A stretch of 24,214 nucleotides of DNA from an uncultured Eubacteriales bacterium (GTDB lineage: Bacteria > Bacillota > Clostridia > Oscillospirales > Oscillospiraceae). Below are positions 1 to 5,798 of this stretch, in pieces; the stretch's first letter is position 1; the number at the start of each line of letters is the position of its first letter. Under the pieces are notes generated by a model. That model saw only the letters and a list, made by a program, of their open reading frames with translations. It did no database searches and was not told where the DNA came from. Made by a program: the position numbers and the translations under genes. Location of the stretch: NCBI GenBank assembly GCA_900547315.1, contig URGI01000027.1, positions 1-24,214 of the forward strand. The letters are read 5' to 3'.

Positions 1-1
1 G

Positions 2-103
2 TGGAGAGATGTTAGCACTATCACTTATCTCTCAAACTTCGGCTTCATTCTATCCGTCATTTTGCTGATTGTCATTATTCACAGTCCGTACATTTTAGAA
101 TAA
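2..103 (+). CDS. Possible C-terminal end of a membrane protein (partial at window edge)
   Basis: An open frame enters from the left edge and runs 33 codons to a TAA at 101-103. The translation ends in a hydrophobic stretch (FGFILSVILLIVIIHSPYI), which would fit a last transmembrane helix of an integral membrane protein. It points toward the bidirectional terminator at 253-296, as expected for a gene converging on the minus-strand regulator. The family cannot be recognised from this tail, and so short an open stretch in AT-rich DNA could be chance. Confidence 0.35.
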   Translation, partial: WRDVSTITYLSNFGFILSVILLIVIIHSPYILE

Positions 104-252
104 TTTTGTGGTGCTATTGTGCAAAATACGGCAAATGTGAGCTTATTATTTGACAAAATATTATCATTTACAAAAATGTTTTATTGAATTTGTACAAATG
201 CCACAACAGCGCGCCTAACCGCGGCATACGCCCGCATGGGTGGACGACGACA

Positions 253-296
253 AAAAAACAGCACGGAATGCTTGCTGACATTCCGTGCTGTTTTTT
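253..296. terminator. Bidirectional intrinsic terminator
   Basis: A perfect 18-bp inverted repeat (253-270 with 279-296) surrounds an 8-nt loop. The GC-rich core ACAGCACGGAATG is flanked by an A run on the left and a T run on the right, so either strand gives a stem followed by U's. It lies just past the stop of the minus-strand PocR/AraC gene and would also stop plus-strand transcription from the left edge. The rest of the 104-324 gap is AT-rich on the left and shows no gene. Confidence 0.85.
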
Positions 297-324
297 ATAT
301 CGTGCATCGACAATGCAATATATG

Positions 325-1359
325 CTAAATTTTTCCTACGGGGGCAGCGCTGCTACTCCTCTTTAGCTTTCGGTATGTCAGCGGGGTCACGCCCTCGAAA
401 CGCTTGAAGAGCTTGACAAAATAGCTCAAATCCAAAAAGCCGAGCGCGGAGGCGATGGCGCTCACGCTGTCGGGCGTGCCGCGCAGCAGCTCCTTTGCGC
501 GCTCCACCTTGCGGCGGTTGACGTAGTCGGTGTAATTCTCGCCTATGTCGTGCTGGAAAAGGCGCGAAAAATAGCTGCGGCTCAGGTGGCAGAGCGATGC
601 CATTTCGTGCATGGGTATCATCTCGTGCAGGTGCTCTTCTATGTATACGACGGCGGGGTATACCACGCTGCTTTTCTGCACGGTCTCTTCCGCGCTGATG
701 TGCTCCTCCGCGCTGGTAAGCGCGTGTATCTCCACAGGGGCGTCGGCGCCGACAGCGGGAGCATCGCCCGGAAGACTTCTCAGCCGCCATTCATAGCTCA
801 TCATCCGAGCGCGGTTGTCCATGGCGCGGGCGACGATATACTGCACAATGGCGTTTATCATTTCCGCGATGCCGCGTATGCGCTCATACTCCATCTCCGG
901 CAGACGCTGGTACAGCTCGCGCAGATCGGGCTGCAGGGCGCTCACCACATTGTCGGTGTGGAATGAGCTTCTCTCGTTGACAAGGCGCTCCACTCCCGCG
1001 TCGGAGCCGTTCGAGATGCGCACCTGCCCGAACATCACCGCGCCGAGGTATTGATCGCCCACGGTTATCGGCACGGCGACGTCCACAATGCCGCAGTGGC
1101 ACAGATAGATGAACGGCTGATTGAGGCGTACCGCCTCCAGCCCGGCGAGCGAGTCGCACTTCTGGCAGCGTTTGCGGGATATGGGGTTTTCGCGGATGAT
1201 GTTGCAAAAATCCGTGCGCATGCTGTGCTTCGTGATGGGCGTCCCCTTGTAGTCTATCGTGATTATAGCGGTGCCCGTCGCCTTTGCAAGCTGATCCTGC
1301 ACCGCCTCCCAGCGGGGAATGTCCAATATGGTTTTTATGTCGAATTTGCCCTTGCTCAT
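325..1359 (-). CDS. AraC-family transcriptional regulator with PocR sensory domain
   Basis: This 344-residue protein is a ligand-responsive transcription factor. Residues about 8-180 match the PocR ligand-binding domain: they carry the Cys pattern C52, C65, C68, C87, C89 (RCQKCD and YLCHCGIVD) and the GAVMFGQV strand that typify it. Residues about 233-333 form a double helix-turn-helix AraC domain (LSRSYFSRLF, then ALGFLDLSYFVKLFKRFEGVTP). PocR domains are known from regulators of propanediol, glycerol and other small-molecule utilisation genes; the Cys cluster suggests a metal or redox-linked pocket, which is inference. The start is the ATG 16 nt after the preceding stop, with a modest AAAGG about 10 nt upstream. 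It is the last gene of the minus-strand run before the 253-296 terminator. The target is unknown; the neighbouring MFS and kinase genes are the obvious candidates. Confidence 0.9.
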   Translation of the reverse strand: MSKGKFDIKTILDIPRWEAVQDQLAKATGTAIITIDYKGTPITKHSMRTDFCNIIRENPISRKRCQKCDSLAGLEAVRLNQPFIYLCHCGIVDVAVPITVGDQYLGAVMFGQVRISNGSDAGVERLVNERSSFHTDNVVSALQPDLRELYQRLPEMEYERIRGIAEMINAIVQYIVARAMDNRARMMSYEWRLRSLPGDAPAVGADAPVEIHALTSAEEHISAEETVQKSSVVYPAVVYIEEHLHEMIPMHEMASLCHLSRSYFSRLFQHDIGENYTDYVNRRKVERAKELLRGTPDSVSAIASALGFLDLSYFVKLFKRFEGVTPLTYRKLKRSSSAAPVGKI

Positions 1360-1375
1360 CTTGATAAAGCCTTTC

Positions 1376-2087
1376 TCACCCGCCGGTTGCCGGGAATACC
1401 TGCTCGTACACTATGCCGCAGGTCATGCATTCCGCGACGGAGTGTCCGTCCGTTGTGGCGGTGGCGGCGGTGTAGCTCTTCTGCACCCACATATGCTCAT
1501 GCTGGCAAACGCCCACGCCGTGATCTTCACCATTGCACAGCGGCTTCTGGCAGTTGCGGCACTTGCCGTGCGCCGCGCCGTCTACCGTGCAGTGCCCCGC
1601 GATGCCGCACTCGGGAACGGAGTGCGCCGCCACGTCAAAGCCGGGGGAGCACGCATAATGCCCGCAGGCGCGCATATGCAGCGTCGAACCCTGATCCTCA
1701 TTGCATTCCGGGCAAAGGCATTCCACCGTCAGCGCGCCGCCCGCGTCCGTGACACGTATGCTCAGCCGCTGGAGGCTGTCTCCAAGGGCGTTGGTGAAGC
1801 TCACGGCGGCGCGCCCGGCGCTGACCGGGATGAGCGTGCACCCGTCGGCGACGTACACCGTCTCCGGGCGGAGGTTCACGGCGGTCAGACCGTCCGCGTC
1901 CGTCAGCGTCTGGCGCGTGCAGCGGACGCTTCCGTCCGTGTCGGCCTCAAAATCAAACTGTATGCTCTCCACGCGCGCCCAGTCGCAGCCGAGTGCGGTC
2001 AATTCATCCGCCGCGGCGACGGCGTTCGCGCGCAGCGCGCCGTAGACCGCCTGTCCGCCCGCGCCGCGAACCTCGTTCGTCCCGCGC
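1376..2087 (-). pseudogene. 3' fragment of a Cys/His-rich, probably secreted protein (5' end missing)
   Basis: This frame is coding-like from about 2087 down to a TGA at 1376 but has no plausible start: codons upstream of the junction belong to the kinase gene in another frame, and no ribosome site precedes any internal Met. The N-terminal part reads like a beta-rich extracellular domain (SIQFDFEADTDGSVRC, then VNLRPETVYVADG). The C-terminal 110 residues carry many C-x2-C and H/C pairs (CLCPEC, CGHYAC, CRNCQKPLC, CMTCG) resembling zinc-ribbon-like tails of surface proteins in gut Oscillospiraceae. The fragment joins the truncated kinase at about 2085-2090 within a GC-rich stretch (GCGCGGGCGCGGG on the minus strand). 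A genomic deletion or an assembly misjoin could both explain it. Function is unknown. Confidence 0.6.
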
Positions 2088-2453
2088 CCGCGCACTCTCG
2101 TAGAAGTCCGACGGGGTTTCTGCGCTCTGGAGGCATATGCTGTTATCGACAAACCTGTAAGTCCGCCAGCAGCCGCCCTCGCCGTCGTCATAATAGTTTC
2201 TGCCGTCGCGCGTGTCTATATAGCTTATCATGGACATCCGCTCGTTCTGCCTGCGCAAATATGCGCTTATCGCGGACATGTTGCCCATTATCGCGTCAAC
2301 GTTCGGGAAAACATACTGATTGACCCATTGCAGGACATATTTTGCACACGTATCGGTCGTTATCAGGTAGGTCTGGTTTATGTGGCCGCATTTTATCTGT
2401 TCGCACTCCGCCGGAGTTCCGTCCGTCGGGAATTGAAATATCGCATCTTTCAT
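2085..2453 (-). pseudogene. Truncated aminoglycoside-phosphotransferase-like sugar kinase (N-acetylhexosamine kinase-like), 5' fragment
   Basis: The first 123 residues look like the N-terminus of the APH/choline-kinase fold proteins related to N-acetylhexosamine 1-kinase: KCGHINQTYLI is the nucleotide-loop region, YVLQWVNQYVFPNVDAIM follows, then WRTYRF and ETPSDFYESARA. Family members are about 350-370 residues and continue after this point with the catalytic HGDxxxxN and DxD segments, which are absent. After A123 the frame degenerates into Arg-rich sequence (to a stop near 2004) and the DNA instead reads as the tail of another protein in a different frame. The gene starts 10 nt after the MFS stop with an AAGG eight bases before ATG, so the pair was probably one sugar-uptake and phosphorylation operon. 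As it stands the kinase cannot be active. Confidence 0.75.
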
Positions 2454-2463
2454 CTCGTTCGCC

Positions 2464-3744
2464 TTATCTCTTTTTTTCGCTTTTTCTCAGCATCAGCACG
2501 GGCACCGCCGTCAGCAGCAGGACTGCCGCGGCCGCGAGGAATATCCCCGGCGTAGGTACGGTCTTGAGCTGGCCAAGCTCCATATAGGTGCTGTCGGAAT
2601 TGCGGATGACCTCCGCGCCAATCGCGGGGCCGATTATCATCGGCAGCATGACCGCAAATATCATGCGGATGCCCTGGAAATGTCCGGCCTTGTCCTTTGG
2701 CGTCCAGTCGCGGATATTCGCGCCGAGTGCGGCGGACATCATCATGTACCCGCTCATCATCACGCTGCCCGCGACCATAACTCCGGCATTTCCGCGCACG
2801 AAGTACATCGCCGCAAGGCCGATGAGCATGATGGCCGCCGCGGGCACGGTGAAGCGCATTTTGCCGACCCGATCGATAAATCTGCCGGAGACGACGCTCA
2901 CAACGCTTGCGAATATCAGCACCACGCCGAGGACTATCGCATAGTCCTTGATGCCGAGATAGTTCTGGATATAGATTATCAGGTATGGGAAGAACACCTG
3001 CACGGCGATCGAGAAAACGCTGAAAGCCGCGAAGGACAGGTAAAGCTGCGGATTCTCACGCACAACAGAGGGGCGCAGGCCGTAGAGCAAGTTTTTGAAA
3101 TAGCTGTCCCGCCTCGGCGTGAGCCGCGGCGAATCCTTGATCAGCACGAGCGACACGAGTCCGACGACGGATACCGAGACGCCGAAGATGTTGAAAAACT
3201 CGCGCCATTTTCCTTGCTGGGTCAGCCCGTCAAAGCCGCCGAAGATTATCAGCATGGAGATGAGCGGCAGTATCGCCAGCACGCTCTCCACGCGGCCGCG
3301 GTTGTCACTGTCGGTGATATCCGTGACGTAGGCGTTGAAAGCCGCGTCGTTCGCGGTGCTGCCGAAGAAGGTCATCACGCAGTCGAGCACGACCACCATC
3401 ACCGCCGCAGCCGCAGACGCGTTCGCCGCGGGGAAAAGCCGCCCCGCGTTCTCAGGTGTAATGTAGCCGAAAGCGGCGGTCGAGAGTCCCCAGAGTATGT
3501 AGCCCGCGCAGATGAATGCCTTGCGCTTGCCGACACGGTCCGACAGCGCCCCCATGAGAAGCGTCGTCACCGTCGCGGCGGCGGCAGACCAGCCGACCAT
3601 CGCGGCAATATAGCCGGGGTCGGTGCTGATGGTGTTATAGAGGAACACGTTGAAATACATGTTCTCTATCGTCCACGCGAACTGCCCGAACAGACCAATT
3701 AGTATCAGCGTGATCCAGTTCCTTACTCCAAGCCTGCTCTTCAT
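2464..3744 (-). CDS. MFS transporter (probable sugar/glycoside permease)
   Basis: An integral membrane protein of about 426 residues with roughly twelve hydrophobic segments. It shows the MFS loop signature twice: GALSDRVGKRKAF after the second helix, and a degenerate copy GRFIDRVGKMRF in the second half. The overall pattern (WTIENMYFNVFLYNTI at the N-terminus, NDAAFNAYVTDITD in the middle) resembles the SLC45/glycoside-permease-like MFS proteins that sit beside hexosamine-kinase-like genes in Clostridia, so a saccharide substrate is likely but not proven. I choose ATG at 3744 rather than 3750, because AAGGAG lies 8 nt from the former and only 2 nt from the latter. It is 40 nt downstream of pepT and 10 nt upstream of the broken kinase. 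Confidence 0.85.
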   Translation of the reverse strand: MKSRLGVRNWITLILIGLFGQFAWTIENMYFNVFLYNTISTDPGYIAAMVGWSAAAATVTTLLMGALSDRVGKRKAFICAGYILWGLSTAAFGYITPENAGRLFPAANASAAAAVMVVVLDCVMTFFGSTANDAAFNAYVTDITDSDNRGRVESVLAILPLISMLIIFGGFDGLTQQGKWREFFNIFGVSVSVVGLVSLVLIKDSPRLTPRRDSYFKNLLYGLRPSVVRENPQLYLSFAAFSVFSIAVQVFFPYLIIYIQNYLGIKDYAIVLGVVLIFASVVSVVSGRFIDRVGKMRFTVPAAAIMLIGLAAMYFVRGNAGVMVAGSVMMSGYMMMSAALGANIRDWTPKDKAGHFQGIRMIFAVMLPMIIGPAIGAEVIRNSDSTYMELGQLKTVPTPGIFLAAAAVLLLTAVPVLMLRKSEKKR

Positions 3745-3752
3745 TCTCATCT

Positions 3753-3758
3753 CTCCTT
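3753..3758 (-). promoter_or_regulatory. Ribosome binding site deciding the MFS start
   Basis: The minus strand reads AAGGAG, then AGATGAGA, then ATG. Spacing is 8 nt to the ATG at 3744 but only 2 nt to the ATG at 3750, which favours the inner start. Confidence 0.7.
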
Positions 3759-3790
3759 ATAAGTGTGAGATTTTTTGAATTTGCGCTTTG

Positions 3791-5008
3791 TTATTTCAGA
3801 TTCTCGTCGATTATGTTCAGGACAATATTTGCCGAGGTTTCAAGGTGCTCAGCAGTTATGTGCTCATAGGGGCCGTGGCAGGAGTAGCCGCCGGTGCCGA
3901 TGTTGGGGCAGAGCAGGCCGCGGAAGGTAAGCTGCGAGCCGTCGGTGCCGCCGCGGACAGGCGCGGTGACAGGCTCGATGCCCTCGCGGCGCAGCGCGCG
4001 CTCCGCAAGCTCGACGATCTCCATGTGTTCGCCGATAAGCTCGCGCATGTTCCTGTACTGCTGGCGCACGGTCAGCTTCGCGGTGCCCTCGCCGTACTTC
4101 TCGTTTATGAGCTTTTCAATATGCTCCATCGTCTTTATGCGCTGGTCGAAGGACGCGGCGATATGGTCGCGGATGATGTAGCTCAGCATCGCCTTTTCTA
4201 CCGTGCCGCTCATGTCGGTCAGGTGGAAGAAGCCCTCGTAGCCCTCGGTGTGCGCCGGAGTGTCGCTGGATGGGAGCATGGAGTTTATCTCCATAGCGAC
4301 AAGGCTCGCGTTTATCATCATGTTCTTCGCGCTGCCCGGATGGATGTTGAAGCCGTTGACCTCCCACTTCGCCGACGCGGCGTTGAAGGTCTCGTAGTTT
4401 ATCTCGCTCAGCTCCTCGCCGTCAACGGTGTAGGCAAAGTCCGCGCCCAGCCGCTCAAGGTCGAGCAGCGCCGCGCCGTGGCCGATCTCCTCGTCGGGCG
4501 TGAAGCACACGGCAACGCGGCCATGCGGGCGCTTCTCGTTTATGATGCGCTCAGCGGCGGTCATTATCGCGGCGATGCCGGCCTTGTCGTCCGCGCCGAG
4601 AACGGTGGTGCCGTCGGTGGTGATGAGGGTCTGACCCTTGAGGGATGGCAGATGCGGGAACTTTTCGACCGTCAGGCTGCGCCCGCTCGTGCCGAGGACG
4701 ACGTTGCCGCCGTCATAGTTCTCGATGAGCTGCGGCTGAACGTTCTCGCCGGGGAAGTCGGGTATGGTGTCAAGATGGGCGATGAAGCCGATGCAGGGCT
4801 TGTCCTCATAGCCCTCGCTCGCGGGGATGAAGCCGTAAACATAGGCGTGCTCGTCCTCATATACGCCCTCCAGCCCAAGCGCGCGCATCTCGTCGGCCAG
4901 CATGTGGCACAGTGTGAACTGGCAGTCGCTGCTCGGTACGCTCTCCGAGGTCTCGGAGCTTGCGGTGTGGGTCTTGACATAGGTGATAAATCTTTCGTAG
5001 GCTTTCAT
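3791..5008 (-). CDS. pepT: Peptidase T (tripeptide aminopeptidase, M20B)
   Basis: A 405-residue cytoplasmic dizinc aminopeptidase that removes the N-terminal residue of tripeptides. Metal ligands and catalytic residues of the family are visible: H78 and D80 in FIAHLDTIPD, D140 in VLGADDKAG, E173/E174 in FTPDEEIGHG, D196 in YTVDGEE, and the late His in GYSCHGPYEH. The dimerisation (lid) domain lies between about 205 and 320 (NIHPGSAKNMMINA is characteristic). Length is normal for PepT. An AAGGAG sits 8 nt before the ATG. It lies 46 nt downstream of ylmH and 40 nt upstream of the MFS gene, so it is probably part of the same minus-strand transcript, where it would salvage peptides. Confidence 0.96.
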   Translation of the reverse strand: MKAYERFITYVKTHTASSETSESVPSSDCQFTLCHMLADEMRALGLEGVYEDEHAYVYGFIPASEGYEDKPCIGFIAHLDTIPDFPGENVQPQLIENYDGGNVVLGTSGRSLTVEKFPHLPSLKGQTLITTDGTTVLGADDKAGIAAIMTAAERIINEKRPHGRVAVCFTPDEEIGHGAALLDLERLGADFAYTVDGEELSEINYETFNAASAKWEVNGFNIHPGSAKNMMINASLVAMEINSMLPSSDTPAHTEGYEGFFHLTDMSGTVEKAMLSYIIRDHIAASFDQRIKTMEHIEKLINEKYGEGTAKLTVRQQYRNMRELIGEHMEIVELAERALRREGIEPVTAPVRGGTDGSQLTFRGLLCPNIGTGGYSCHGPYEHITAEHLETSANIVLNIIDENLK

Positions 5009-5054
5009 GTGCTTTCTCCTTATGTAAAATTGTTGAATATACGTTTTTTCCGCA

Positions 5055-5798
5055 TCACTTCAGTATTTCCGCGTAGACGAAAAGCCGTCCTTTGCGTGAG
5101 GTGCCGCCGGTGCCGGTGACGCTGCCCTTGCCCGCGCCGCGCAGGGAAATTATATCCCCCGCCGATATCTGCGCGTCGGGCTTCTCGGTCGGTTCATAGT
5201 TGAGGCTGACATTGCCGAGGCGTATCTCCTTCGCGGCCTCGGTGCGGCTGAGGTCAAACATTCCCGCCGTCACCGCGTCAAGCCGCATCGACATGACGGA
5301 AAAGCTCTTTTCCTTCACCTCGCGCTTCGCCTGCGGAACGTCCTCCGGCGCGATATTCTCCGCCGTGACCCCGCAGCGTCCGACCTTGTCGATACTCAGC
5401 AGGTGCCGGTGCACGCTGGGCAGGCAGAAGATATACGCCGTGTCGCCCATGACGCAGATATCGCCGACCCACTCGCGGCCGACGCCCATGCCCAGCACCG
5501 CGCCCATATAGTCCCGATGCCCCGGCTCGCCGAAATGCGCGGTCAGCTTTATCGCCGCGAAGTGCTCCGACGGGTCAAAGTTCTCGGCGCTCATATATTC
5601 CGGCAGGAAGAACGCCGCCGTCCGCTCGCAGTCGGCTCCGCCGCCGGAAAACACCACGGTGCAGCCGCGCCGCTTCGCCCATTTCTCGGTCTGATACCGC
5701 TCGGCGGGGCTGAGATACCCGCTGGAGCAGACCGTGCCGCTGCGCTCGGCGCGCTCGCCCAGATCCTCCATGCGGCGCAGAAGTTCATTTTTCTCCAT
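5055..5798 (-). CDS. ylmH: YlmH-family S4-domain RNA-binding protein
   Basis: A 247-residue protein with an N-terminal/central YlmH region (ENFDPSEHFAAIKLT, HRDYMGAVLGMGVGREWVGDI, with the conserved GDI turn) and a C-terminal S4 RNA-binding domain at about 170-224 (SMRLDAVTAGMFDLSRTEA, then GDIISLRGAGKG). Firmicutes YlmH binds the 50S subunit carrying peptidyl-tRNA and has been linked to ribosome-associated quality control; it is usually in the sepF-ylmG-divIVA cell-division cluster. Here it is instead downstream of the GTPase-NYN fusion, whose last 14 nt it overlaps. No good Shine-Dalgarno precedes its ATG, so it is probably translated by coupling with the upstream gene. Confidence 0.92.
   Translation of the reverse strand: MEKNELLRRMEDLGERAERSGTVCSSGYLSPAERYQTEKWAKRRGCTVVFSGGGADCERTAAFFLPEYMSAENFDPSEHFAAIKLTAHFGEPGHRDYMGAVLGMGVGREWVGDICVMGDTAYIFCLPSVHRHLLSIDKVGRCGVTAENIAPEDVPQAKREVKEKSFSVMSMRLDAVTAGMFDLSRTEAAKEIRLGNVSLNYEPTEKPDAQISAGDIISLRGAGKGSVTGTGGTSRKGRLFVYAEILK

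Noticed and set aside
150..178. TTGACA as a -35 box of a plus-strand promoter
   Set aside because: No acceptable -10 lies 16-18 bp downstream, and no plus-strand gene follows before the terminator.
184..366. Short plus-strand open frame
   Set aside because: It runs through the bidirectional terminator and into the regulator's 3' end; no ribosome site.
1319..2323. Plus-strand open frame across the broken-gene region
   Set aside because: Low-complexity Ala/Arg composition, overlaps the PocR/AraC start, and is antisense to sequence with family matches.
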